The notes: generated from the sequence alone by a model not told the origin. 5,929 nt of DNA from an uncultured Eubacteriales bacterium (GCA_900553645.1 USEE01000101.1:1-5929); one strand, 5' to 3'; shown: positions 1 through 5,698, numbered from the stretch's first letter. A program made the numbers and translations.

Positions 1-1
1 C

Positions 2-1549
2 AACTGCCCCGCGTCGATAACGCTTATCAACGACGGCGACGACGTAATCGGCGATGTAACGCTTATGGACGCGGACGGCACGATACTATGGGGGCCGCGC
101 GACCTCGACCTGAGCGGCAAGTACACATGGCGCGGCAATATCGGCATAACCAGCGACATGCTGGACAAGGGCAAGGCGGTATGCAAGGTAAGCTATGTGC
201 TCGCCAAGGGCGACAAGCGCTACGAGCAGCATATCATAAAGGAATACTCCGCCGCGATAACCCGCGACAGCGCGCGCCCCATGATCGAGTTCAGCCGGTC
301 GCAGTCGATGACCTACGCCCAGCCGGGCCAGAGCATCACGCTGACCTACACGGTCAAAAACACCGGCAATGTGCCGCTCATCAGCGTGGACGTGAGCGAT
401 GAGCTGATCGGCGAAGTCGGGACGCTGAGCGAACTGGCTATCGACGAAAAAAAGACGTTTACCAAGCGCGTGACCGTGGGCGAAAGCGCCCTTAGCAGCA
501 AGCCGCGCGTCACGTATTCGTACAGCGGCAGTCAGGACATTGTGGAAAAGGAGCTGGCCGCGTCGTCGATAAAGATCGCGCAGCCCAGTCTGGAGGTCGT
601 GTTGGAGGCCGACGCGACGCTGGTCAATCCGGGCGACACGGTTATGCTCAGGTGCAAGCTGATTAACAACGGCAACGTGGGTTACCGCAAGGTGCAATTG
701 AGCGATCAGGTGCTGGGCGATCTGGGCTTTATCGACGATCTGCGCGCGGGCAAGGACACCGTGTACGCCAAGGCGGTGCGCATATCGTCCAAGACCACGT
801 TCAAGTTTACCATAACCGCGAACGACACTACCGGCAGCGACGTTACCGCGGTATCCAATTCGCTGACGATAGACGTAGTTAATCAGGCGGACGAGGGCAG
901 TCTTACGCTAAGCGCCCAGGCCGACCGCACGACCGTCGCCGAGGGCGAGTCGGTCAACTTCACGCTGGTGCTGTGCAACAGCGGCGCGAGCGACATATAC
1001 GGCATAGAATTGTCCGAACGCACGCGCGGCTTCATTGCGCACATAAACCAGCTGCGCGCGGGCGAGACAATGCCCATCACGGCCAGCTATACCGTGACTG
1101 GATATGAGATGTTCACCTTCTCGGCCTCGATGACACAGCATGACGGCGCAAAGCGCGAGGCATTGGCCGGGCCGATAACAATACAGTTGGGCGAGGCGAC
1201 GCCTACCGAAGCGCCCACGCCCGCGCCCACTGCCACCCCCGCCGCGACGATAGCGCCGGGCGTTATGCGCGCGTACAACGCAGTGTTCAACCACATAATA
1301 ACGATTGTGCTGGCGGTATCGGTCTGCATAGTGATAGTGCTGATTGTAATGGTTATGGTGAGCCGCTCCCAGCGCAAGCCGGGCGCAAAGCGCCGCGGCA
1401 GGCACAGCAGACGCGGCAAGTCCGCTCCCCCGCCCGCCGACGTGCCCGAGGACGACGTGAAGGTATACATCCCCACGCGCAAGCTGCGCGAGGGCAGTCC
1501 CGAGCGTTCGCCCGACAAGCCCGGCAGACATGACAGGCGCGCGAATTAG
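2..1549 (+). CDS. Membrane-anchored surface protein with Ig-like (DUF11/CARDB-like) repeats, 5'-truncated
   Basis: The reading frame is open from base 2, so the gene begins upstream of the window; the first in-frame ATG (65) is internal. Numbering from that Met, the remnant of one beta-rich domain (to about 65) is followed by three similar repeats of about 100 residues (70-172, 174-273, 277-377). Each carries a 'pG..v.....v.N.Gn' core, for example PGQSITLTYTVKNTGN, PGDTVMLRCKLINNGN and EGESVNFTLVLCNSG, followed by a 'G.l..L.aG....' stretch. This is the pattern of DUF11/CARDB-type Ig-like modules of cell-surface proteins. A Thr/Pro/Ala stalk (378-399), one hydrophobic segment (about 410-432), a cluster of Arg/Lys (434-453) and a charged tail follow. 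By the positive-inside rule the repeats lie outside and the tail in the cytoplasm. There is no LPXTG sortase motif. The gene ends in TAG just before a strong terminator. The substrate or partner is unknown, and the repeat family is assigned by pattern only. Confidence 0.85.
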   Translation, partial: NCPASITLINDGDDVIGDVTLMDADGTILWGPRDLDLSGKYTWRGNIGITSDMLDKGKAVCKVSYVLAKGDKRYEQHIIKEYSAAITRDSARPMIEFSRSQSMTYAQPGQSITLTYTVKNTGNVPLISVDVSDELIGEVGTLSELAIDEKKTFTKRVTVGESALSSKPRVTYSYSGSQDIVEKELAASSIKIAQPSLEVVLEADATLVNPGDTVMLRCKLINNGNVGYRKVQLSDQVLGDLGFIDDLRAGKDTVYAKAVRISSKTTFKFTITANDTTGSDVTAVSNSLTIDVVNQADEGSLTLSAQADRTTVAEGESVNFTLVLCNSGASDIYGIELSERTRGFIAHINQLRAGETMPITASYTVTGYEMFTFSASMTQHDGAKREALAGPITIQLGEATPTEAPTPAPTATPAATIAPGVMRAYNAVFNHIITIVLAVSVCIVIVLIVMVMVSRSQRKPGAKRRGRHSRRGKSAPPPADVPEDDVKVYIPTRKLREGSPERSPDKPGRHDRRAN

Positions 1550-1567
1550 CCCTTAATCAGATTTACT

Positions 1568-1599
1568 CAGCCGTTGACTTTTTGTCGGCGGCTGTTTTT
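1568..1599 (+). terminator. Intrinsic terminator of the surface-protein gene
   Basis: An 11-bp stem (1568-1578 with 1584-1594, two G-U pairs) closes a loop of five T, and TTTTT follows directly (1595-1599). It starts 19 bases after the TAG stop at 1549, so it ends transcription of the upstream gene. Confidence 0.9.
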
Positions 1600-1613
1600 G
1601 TGCGGTTATTTAA

Positions 1614-1683
1614 GGCAGGCGCGAAACGCTGGCTTCTGCCTGTGCGGAACAAGCCTTGGAACATACGCCTGCCGCAGTTTTTA
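1614..1683 (+). other. Second inverted-repeat structure after the terminator, function unclear
   Basis: GGCAGGCG (1614-1621) is perfectly complementary to CGCCTGCC (1666-1673). Inside it GGCTT (1631-1635) pairs with AAGCC (1651-1655), and GCAG followed by TTTTT (1678-1682) lies just outside. It could be a backup terminator with a long imperfect stem or remnant repeat DNA. The loops are large, so the structure is weak. No gene is visible in 1600-1717. Confidence 0.3.
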
Positions 1684-1717
1684 CGCGCCGCCTGCGTTTC
1701 CGAACATACTCAGCCTT

Positions 1718-1883
1718 CTAGAGTGTGTCTCAAGCGGAACAATCCGCAGACCCAAGTGGATTTTTCGTCAGTTCAAGGAATAAATCCGAAGGCTTAGCAG
1801 CGCTAAGTCGAGGATTGATGACGCAGAAATGGCGCAAAAGACGCCGAAATTGCGGATTAAGGAATTTTTGAGACACACTCTAG
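1718..1883. mobile_element. MITE-like element, 166 bp, perfect 16-bp terminal inverted repeats
   Basis: CTAGAGTGTGTCTCAA (1718-1733) recurs as its exact reverse complement at 1868-1883. A second, subterminal pair is also perfect: AATCCGCA (1741-1748) and TGCGGATT (1851-1858). The interior is too short for a transposase and shows no convincing ORF. The ends can be read as element termini GAGTGTG... flanked by a TA duplication (1719-1720 and 1881-1882) inside CTAG. Such a target is known for IS630/Tc1-mariner elements, while IS5-type elements can duplicate CTAG. This fits a non-autonomous miniature element mobilised in trans, but which family drives it cannot be settled here. It sits between the terminator of the upstream gene and the promoter of the ThuA gene, disrupting neither. 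Confidence 0.65.
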
Positions 1884-1940
1884 TATAGCGCACTTTATTT
1901 TGTGTCGTAAATTTGCTTACGCGGCCATTAAAATTCCTCA

Positions 1941-1958
1941 CGCCGATTTTTCACGGCG
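1941..1958. other. Small hairpin just upstream of the ThuA-gene promoter
   Basis: CGCCG (1941-1945) pairs with CGGCG (1954-1958) across an 8-base loop, ending two bases before the -35 box. It might be an operator-like palindrome, but the arms are only five bases and no regulator is encoded nearby. Confidence 0.2.
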
Positions 1959-1960
1959 CA

Positions 1961-1989
1961 TTGCGCGCGATAATCCGATGTGCTATAAT
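1961..1989 (+). promoter_or_regulatory. Sigma-A-type promoter of the ThuA-family gene
   Basis: A perfect TATAAT (1984-1989) is preceded by TGC, making an extended -10 (TGnTATAAT). Seventeen bases upstream is TTGCGC (1961-1966), a weak -35 matching only TTG of TTGACA; the extended -10 can compensate. Transcription would start near 1996, leaving a leader of about 70 bases in which no riboswitch is apparent. Confidence 0.7.
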
Positions 1990-2054
1990 ACCTGTGAATC
2001 CGGACTAAACATAAACGCAGCCAATCCCCGCGCAAAATAGCAAATTGATTTGTC

Positions 2055-2069
2055 AGGAGGATGAACATG
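2055..2069 (+). promoter_or_regulatory. Ribosome binding site that decides the ThuA start
   Basis: AGGAGG (2055-2060) touches the first in-frame ATG (2061) with no spacer, which is too close for initiation. The next in-frame ATG (2067) lies six bases after it, the usual spacing. The start is therefore placed at 2067, two codons later than the longest ORF. Confidence 0.8.
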
Positions 2070-2804
2070 ATTCGCGTAACCGTATGGAACGAATATGAGC
2101 ACGAGCGCAACGAGGAGCGCGTAGCCAAGGTCTATCCCAAGGGCATACATGGCGCAATCGCCGATTTTTTGGGCACCGAGGAGGACATAGAGGTGCGCAC
2201 CGCCACGCTGGATCAGCCCGAAAACGGCCTTACACAGGAAGTGCTGGACAACACCGACGTGCTGGTCTGGTGGGGCCACATGGCGCACCACAAGGTGCTG
2301 GACGAGGTCGCGATGCGCGTAAAGAACCGCGTGCTGGACGGCATGGGCTTTATCGCGCTGCACTCCGCGCACGCCAGCAAGCCCTTCCGCCTGCTTATGG
2401 GCACGCACACCGAGACGCTGCGCTGGCGCGAGAATGACGAGCTGCAGCGCTACTGGGTAGTCGCGCCGGGCCATCCGATAGTGGCGGGTCTGGGCGAGTA
2501 TTTCGAGATACCCATGGACGAGTCCTACGGCGAATACTTCGACATACCCCAGCCCGACCTTCAGGTATTCATTTCGTGGGTGCAGGGCGGCGAGGTGTTC
2601 CGCTCGGGCTGCTGCTGGCGCAGGGGCGCGGGCCGCATATTCTACTTCCAGGGCGGCCATGAGACCTTCCCGGTATATTACCAGAAGGAAGTGCAGCAGG
2701 TAATCAAGAACGCGATCCGCTGGGCCGCGCCGCGCAAGTGCGAGGTGGAGCTGAACACCGCGCGCCATTGCAAGGTCACGCCCAACGAGCTGGCGGGTAT
2801 CTAA
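2067..2804 (+). CDS. ThuA-family (trehalose-utilization-like) protein
   Basis: This 245-residue protein without signal peptide or membrane segment is expected to be cytoplasmic. It matches the ThuA family (PF06283), which has a class I glutamine amidotransferase-like fold. Visible family features are the N-terminal strand [12 protein letters not shown] (2-13), [10 protein letters not shown] (65-74), the LHSAH turn (98-102), [13 protein letters not shown] (120-132), GHPI (135-138) and the C-terminal [17 protein letters not shown] (189-205). Founding members act in trehalose utilization in rhizobia together with ThuB, and relatives occur beside sugar oxidoreductases. No sugar gene lies next to this one, so its substrate is unknown and the name should be read as a family label. 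It has its own promoter (1961-1989) and terminator (2824-2869), making it monocistronic. The ATG at 2061 is rejected because it abuts the Shine-Dalgarno site. The last 20 residues extend past the domain and have no clear motif. Confidence 0.88.
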   Translation: MIRVTVWNEYEHERNEERVAKVYPKGIHGAIADFLGTEEDIEVRTATLDQPENGLTQEVLDNTDVLVWWGHMAHHKVLDEVAMRVKNRVLDGMGFIALHSAHASKPFRLLMGTHTETLRWRENDELQRYWVVAPGHPIVAGLGEYFEIPMDESYGEYFDIPQPDLQVFISWVQGGEVFRSGCCWRRGAGRIFYFQGGHETFPVYYQKEVQQVIKNAIRWAAPRKCEVELNTARHCKVTPNELAGI

Positions 2805-2823
2805 GTGACTTAATCAAATAATT

Positions 2824-2869
2824 ATCGCCGCTTCGGGTGCAAAGCGCATTCGGAGCGGCGATGTTTTTT
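2824..2869 (+). terminator. Intrinsic terminator of the ThuA-family gene
   Basis: ATCGCCGCT (2824-2832) pairs with AGCGGCGAT (2854-2862), and the stem continues inward with G-U pairs to 2840/2846, giving about 17 bp around a five-base loop. Six T follow (2864-2869). It begins 20 bases after the TAA stop. Confidence 0.92.
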
Positions 2870-2885
2870 ATGTAAGGCATTTAAG

Positions 2886-2912
2886 TTGGTTTTAAGGCTT
2901 GCGCGCTACAAT
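2886..2912 (+). promoter_or_regulatory. Weak possible promoter into the structured island
   Basis: TACAAT (2907-2912) resembles a -10 box, with TTGGTT (2886-2891) as a possible -35 at a short 15-base spacing. It would read into 2915-3047. TACAAT also lies in the loop of a small hairpin (CGCT 2904-2907 with AGCG 2918-2921) followed by TTTTT (2922-2926), so it could instead be part of a weak terminator-like structure. Confidence 0.25.
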
Positions 2913-2914
2913 AA

Positions 2915-3047
2915 GGGAGCGTTTTTAGGCAATGTAAGTTCTGAATAGTTCAGACTAAGCAGAGCGCGTTCAGGGCTAAAGGCGCTGTTAAGGCATAAAC
3001 CGTCGGGATTATGCCTTAACCTGTTCCAGTCTGATTAAGATTGCTCC
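2915..3047 (+). ncRNA. Candidate structured RNA in the island between converging terminators
   Basis: Four nested or adjacent complementary sets occur in about 130 bases: GGAGC (2916-2920) with GCTCC (3043-3047); CAGACT (2951-2956) with AGTCTG (3028-3033); AGCGC (2963-2967) with GCGCT (2982-2986); and a perfect 12-bp hairpin, 2987-2998 with 3009-3020, abutting the previous stem. Together they form a closed multi-branch shape. An alternative hairpin, TCTGAA (2940-2945) with TTCAGA (2949-2954), competes with the second stem. No ORF with a ribosome site is present. No known RNA family was recognised. Strand is uncertain: + is given only because of the weak -10 at 2907, and no U-tract follows the outer stem on either strand. 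It could also be a decayed repeat element. Confidence 0.3.
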
Positions 3048-3051
3048 AGGC

Positions 3052-3092
3052 AAAAAATCGCCGCACGGAGAAGCCTGCTTCCCCATGCGGCG
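3052..3092 (-). terminator. Intrinsic terminator of murA
   Basis: On the minus strand, TGCCGCA-type arms 3086-3092 and 3059-3065 form a perfect 7-bp GC stem. It continues inward (3078-3084 with 3067-3073) with two mismatches around a four-base loop, and a run of six U (complement of 3052-3057) follows one base after the stem. It lies about 20 bases past the murA stop. Confidence 0.85.
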
Positions 3093-3112
3093 GCACAATT
3101 GCCTTACTGTAT

Positions 3113-4387
3113 TCAGCCCACGTCCATGCGCACGCGCTCTATATGCGCGCCCAGCGAGCGCAGCTTTTCCTCCATGCGGTCGTAGCCGCGGTCGATGAAG
3201 CGCACGCCGCTTATCTCGGCCACGCCCTCGCAGCCCAGCGCCGCCACAACCAGCGCCGCGCCCGCGCGCAGATCGGGCGCGTGTACCCGGCAGCCGGTCA
3301 GCCGGTCAACGCCCTCGATAATCGCGATTCTGTCCATCACGCGGATGTTCGCGCCCATGCGCAAAAGCTCCTCGGCGTACTTGAAGCGGCTTTCGTATAT
3401 CGTCTCGCTGACGACCGACGAGCCGCCCGACGTGCACAGCAGCGCCGTCATCGGCTGCTGAAGATCGGTCGGGAAGCCGGGATAGTATTGCGTCTTTATA
3501 GTAAGTCCTCTCGGACGGCCCGCCGTGGCGCGCACGTGGATTACGTCCTCCTGACTATGCACATATATGCCCATCTCCAGCATCTTGGCGGTCAGCGCCT
3601 CCATGTGGGTGGGGATTACGCCGTGAATCTCCACATCGCCGTGCGTCACCGCCGCCGCCAGCATCAGCGTGCCGGTTTCAATCTGGTCGGGGATTATGGT
3701 ATAGTGCGTGCCGTGCAGCGAACGCACGCCGCGTATGCGTATTGTGTCGGTGCCCGCGCCCTTGATGGACGCGCCCATGCTGTTGAGGAAGTTGGCCAGA
3801 TCGACGACGTGCGGCTCGCGCGCGGCGTTGTGAATCTGGGTCACGCCCTGCGCCAGCACAGCGGTCAGTATCGTGTTCATCGTCGCGCCCACGCTGGGCA
3901 TATCAAGGTATATGTCCGCGCCGTGCAGCTCCTGACCGCTTACGTACATCACGCCCGCGCGGCTTTCGTAATTAACGCCCAGCATTGTCAATCCCTTGAC
4001 CGTCTGGTCGATGGGGCGCGCGCCTATGTCGCAGCCGCCCGGCATCGGAACCTCCGCCTTGCCAAACCGCCCGAGCAGTACGCCAAGCAGGTAGTACGAC
4101 GCGCGCATACGGCACGCCAGCTCCAGCGGCGGGCGGTAGGACGACAGCGTGCGCGCGTCGATGCGCATTACGCCGTTTTTGAACTCCACCTGCGCGCCCA
4201 ATTCGATCAACATCTCCTCGAGCACGTATACGTCGTCTATTTCGGGCAGATTTTCAATATACGATACGTCGTCGGCCAGCAGCGCCGCCGGTATTATCGC
4301 AACCGCCGCGTTTTTGCCGCCGCTGACGGTCACACTGCCCTTGAGCGGTATGCCGCCCCAAATCTTCAGCACATCCTCTATCGCCAT
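3113..4387 (-). CDS. murA: UDP-N-acetylglucosamine 1-carboxyvinyltransferase (MurA)
   Basis: MurA transfers enolpyruvate from phosphoenolpyruvate to the 3'-OH of UDP-GlcNAc in the cytoplasm, the first committed step of peptidoglycan synthesis. The 424-residue product is close to the E. coli length (419) and has the two-domain EPT fold signatures: GGKNAAV with Lys25/Asn26 (E. coli K22/N23), Arg95 in CRMRAS (R91), PGGCDIGARP with Cys119 (C115, the residue alkylated by fosfomycin), PGFPTD with Asp308 (D305), DLRAGAALV with Asp372 (D369) and IDRGYD with Arg400 (R397). All key residues are kept, so it should be active and, by its Cys, fosfomycin-sensitive at the target level. Firmicutes often have two paralogues (MurAA, MurAB/MurZ); which one this is was not resolved. 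The frame is open 43 codons further upstream, but that part contains the Shine-Dalgarno site, so ATG 4387 is chosen. It is monocistronic in this window, with its own promoter and terminator. Confidence 0.95.
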   Translation of the reverse strand: MAIEDVLKIWGGIPLKGSVTVSGGKNAAVAIIPAALLADDVSYIENLPEIDDVYVLEEMLIELGAQVEFKNGVMRIDARTLSSYRPPLELACRMRASYYLLGVLLGRFGKAEVPMPGGCDIGARPIDQTVKGLTMLGVNYESRAGVMYVSGQELHGADIYLDMPSVGATMNTILTAVLAQGVTQIHNAAREPHVVDLANFLNSMGASIKGAGTDTIRIRGVRSLHGTHYTIIPDQIETGTLMLAAAVTHGDVEIHGVIPTHMEALTAKMLEMGIYVHSQEDVIHVRATAGRPRGLTIKTQYYPGFPTDLQQPMTALLCTSGGSSVVSETIYESRFKYAEELLRMGANIRVMDRIAIIEGVDRLTGCRVHAPDLRAGAALVVAALGCEGVAEISGVRFIDRGYDRMEEKLRSLGAHIERVRMDVG

Positions 4388-4439
4388 ATCGTAATCCGGC
4401 CTTGGCCGGCTCACCTCCTGCACCGCGCGCGGGGGCGCG
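4388..4439 (-). promoter_or_regulatory. murA translation-initiation region with hairpin between SD and ATG
   Basis: On the minus strand AGGAGGTGA (4419-4411), fully complementary to the 16S anti-SD, lies 26 bases before the ATG at 4387, far beyond normal spacing, and no ATG, GTG or TTG occurs at the proper distance. Between them is a perfect palindrome, CCGGCCAAGGCCGG (4409-4396). When folded it would leave 12 bases (4 plus 8) between SD and ATG. Upstream of the SD a second GC hairpin is possible, with arms 4439-4435 and 4430-4426. The SD thus lies between two strong stems, suggesting structure-assisted or regulated translation of murA. Confidence 0.5.
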
Positions 4440-4462
4440 ATTAACTGGGTCTTATATAGTAA

Positions 4463-4485
4463 GCCGCATGAAAAGAAAAAGCGGC
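4463..4485 (-). other. Hairpin in the murA leader
   Basis: GCCGC (4463-4467) pairs with GCGGC (4481-4485) around a 13-base loop that is pyrimidine-rich on the minus strand. It lies within the predicted murA 5' leader. There is no U-tract after it on the minus strand, so it is not an obvious attenuator. Only five pairs support it. Confidence 0.25.
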
Positions 4486-4524
4486 CTGATTCCAAAATGC
4501 GCGGATATACCACCACGGTATTTA

Positions 4525-4553
4525 ATTATACACAAATTCCGGCCCGAGTGCAA
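4525..4553 (-). promoter_or_regulatory. Sigma-A-type promoter of murA
   Basis: On the minus strand TTGCAC (4553-4548) and a perfect TATAAT (4530-4525) are separated by exactly 17 bases. Transcription would start near 4518, giving murA a leader of about 130 bases that contains the hairpins described at 4463-4485 and 4388-4439. Confidence 0.65.
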
Positions 4554-4592
4554 CCACTTTACCGGACAATGCCGCCACATATGGCGTTTGTA

Positions 4593-4623
4593 TTGTTATA
4601 TTAAGGCTAACTATGGCTATAAT
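4593..4623 (+). promoter_or_regulatory. Probable promoter of the LysM gene
   Basis: TATAAT (4618-4623) is preceded by TTGTTA (4593-4598, four of six matches to TTGACA) at a rather long spacing of 19 bases. Transcription would start near 4630, giving a leader of about 90 bases. The -35 sides of this and the murA promoter face each other about 40 bases apart, so the two divergent genes could share regulation. Confidence 0.5.
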
Positions 4624-4651
4624 GCTCCGTTTTCTTCCATATTTAACAGCA

Positions 4652-4685
4652 AAGGCGATAGAGTTAATGTAACGCGCACCGCCTT
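4652..4685 (+). other. Nested hairpin in the LysM-gene leader
   Basis: AAGGCG (4652-4657) pairs with CGCCTT (4680-4685), and inside its loop GTTA (4663-4666) pairs with TAAC (4670-4673). It ends 21 bases before the Shine-Dalgarno site. There is no U-run, so it is not a terminator; a role is not evident. Confidence 0.25.
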
Positions 4686-4706
4686 AAATGAATAGTATGA
4701 AGCATC

Positions 4707-4724
4707 AGGAGGTGAGCCGATTTG
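4707..4724 (+). promoter_or_regulatory. Strong SD supporting a TTG start for the LysM gene
   Basis: AGGAGGTGA (4707-4715) is fully complementary to the 16S anti-SD. Counted from the AGGAGG core (4707-4712), TTG (4722-4724) follows after nine bases. No ATG lies in frame nearby, so TTG is taken as the start codon. Confidence 0.8.
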
Positions 4725-5636
4725 GAAAATCAGACTATCAATTACGACGATCAGGTGACTACCCTGCCCGACGACGTGCTGGTGGAAGAGGGCGGCGCAA
4801 GCGGCGACGGCACGAGCGGCGGAAATCATGTGACAATAGTGCGCATATGCCCGCGCGGCCAGACGCGGTATACCTGGCGCACGACCGATACGCTGGACTC
4901 GGTGGCGGCGCGGTACGGCGTAAAGCCCGAGGCGATACGCGCGGCTAATAGAGGCGTGGACTTTGACCACCTGAACTTCGGCGACGAAATCTGTGTGCCG
5001 ATGAACAGCGCCGCGTGCTCGACCGGCGAATTGTACGAGGTCAGGCGCGGCGATACATATTCCTCGATAGCGGCGTATTACGGCATACCCGTGTATACGC
5101 TGAGCGAGCTGAACCCGTATGTAGACCCGACGGCGCTGCAGGTGGGGCAATTGCTGTGCGTGCCGAACGACAGGCCGACAGCGCCCATCGCGCCGCCCGA
5201 TTTGCCGCCCGTGTATCCCGGCGATGATTCGAGCAGTTCAGGCGGTAATTCCGGCTGTACCGATTGCACAATCCGGCCGACGCAGAAGGTCTGCCCTAAA
5301 GGAAGCAGGACGATCATAATGCCGCTGGGTTGGGGATACGGTACGGTGCTGACGCGGTATAACGTATCGTATAACGCATTGCAGGCAGCCAATCCGGACG
5401 TGGATGTAAGCGCGATACCGGCGGGGCAAAGGCTGTGCATACCGCCCGAGGGTTCGAGAAGGCTATGCGCGGACGGCACGAGATCGCATGTAATCGATCA
5501 GGGTGAGACGCTGAATACGCTGGCGCAGAGGTTCGGCACGACTGTATCGAGACTGCTTAAAATAAACGCAGAGCTTGCGCCGTCGGACTTCACGGCGGGG
5601 CGCGTGATATGCGCGCCGGAGGTCAGGACTACGTAA
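4722..5636 (+). CDS. LysM-repeat protein with four cysteine-bracketed LysM units
   Basis: The 304-residue protein begins with an acidic, Gly/Ser-rich segment (1-36) and has no signal peptide or membrane segment. Four LysM-like units follow: 43-92, 99-147, 191-240 and 249-298. Units 2 (YEVRRGDTYSSIAAYYGI) and 4 (HVIDQGETLNTLAQRFGT) are the most canonical. Units 1 and 3 are divergent, the latter with GWGYG in place of GDT. Each ends in the GQxxCxP-type strand (ICVP, LCVP, LCIP, ICAP). A cysteine opens and closes each unit, 47-48 residues apart. Units 2 and 3 are joined by a Pro-rich then Ser/Gly linker (151-178) followed by CTDC. LysM domains bind GlcNAc-containing glycans such as peptidoglycan; no catalytic domain is attached. 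With no signal peptide it may be exported by another route or act in spore-coat or cortex assembly, as some Firmicute LysM proteins do; this is inference. It diverges from murA, a peptidoglycan gene. The start is TTG 4722, set by the SD at 4707. No terminator was found downstream. Confidence 0.85.
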   Translation: MENQTINYDDQVTTLPDDVLVEEGGASGDGTSGGNHVTIVRICPRGQTRYTWRTTDTLDSVAARYGVKPEAIRAANRGVDFDHLNFGDEICVPMNSAACSTGELYEVRRGDTYSSIAAYYGIPVYTLSELNPYVDPTALQVGQLLCVPNDRPTAPIAPPDLPPVYPGDDSSSSGGNSGCTDCTIRPTQKVCPKGSRTIIMPLGWGYGTVLTRYNVSYNALQAANPDVDVSAIPAGQRLCIPPEGSRRLCADGTRSHVIDQGETLNTLAQRFGTTVSRLLKINAELAPSDFTAGRVICAPEVRTT

Positions 5637-5650
5637 GTTGTGCGGTGTGC

Positions 5651-5698
5651 TGCCAAAAGGCTCACCGGAAAGGAGAGCTGGCGCGAAACGACTGAGGG
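5651..5698. repeat. Probable dispersed intergenic repeat of clostridial type
   Basis: The stretch TGCCAAAAGGCTCACC... through GCTGGCGCGAAACGACTGAGGG resembles, from memory, short repeats scattered between genes of gut Clostridia (a 'GCCAAAGGCTC...GAGAGCTG..GCGA..CGACTGAGGG' pattern). It forms a hairpin, 5659-5666 with 5672-5679, with one mismatch and one G-U pair. Only one copy is in this window, so its repeat nature is not shown here. Confidence 0.4.

Noticed and set aside
86..697. Minus-strand frames opposite the surface-protein gene (also 908-1531 and 1087-1518)
   Set aside because: The sense frame has clear repeats, a stalk and a membrane helix; the antisense products are low-complexity Arg/Ala/His-rich and lack ribosome sites.
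1574..1797. Short plus-strand frames across the terminator and MITE-like element
   Set aside because: They start inside the terminator hairpin and run through the inverted repeats, with no ribosome site.
1983..2768. Minus-strand frame opposite the ThuA-family gene
   Set aside because: The sense strand has promoter, SD, family motifs and terminator; the antisense product has no recognisable features.
3041..4444. Long plus-strand open frame opposite murA (467 codons)
   Set aside because: It is a shadow of GC-rich murA codon usage; its product is His/Arg/Ala-rich with no domain, while the minus strand encodes a full MurA with all catalytic residues.
4384..4516. Upstream extension of MurA by 43 residues
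   Set aside because: The extension spans the SD and leader hairpins, and MurA proteins normally begin a few residues before the GG.PL.G motif, as with the ATG at 4387.
4402..4695. Plus-strand frame in the murA/LysM intergenic region
   Set aside because: It covers both divergent promoters and leaders; no SD and no protein-like composition.
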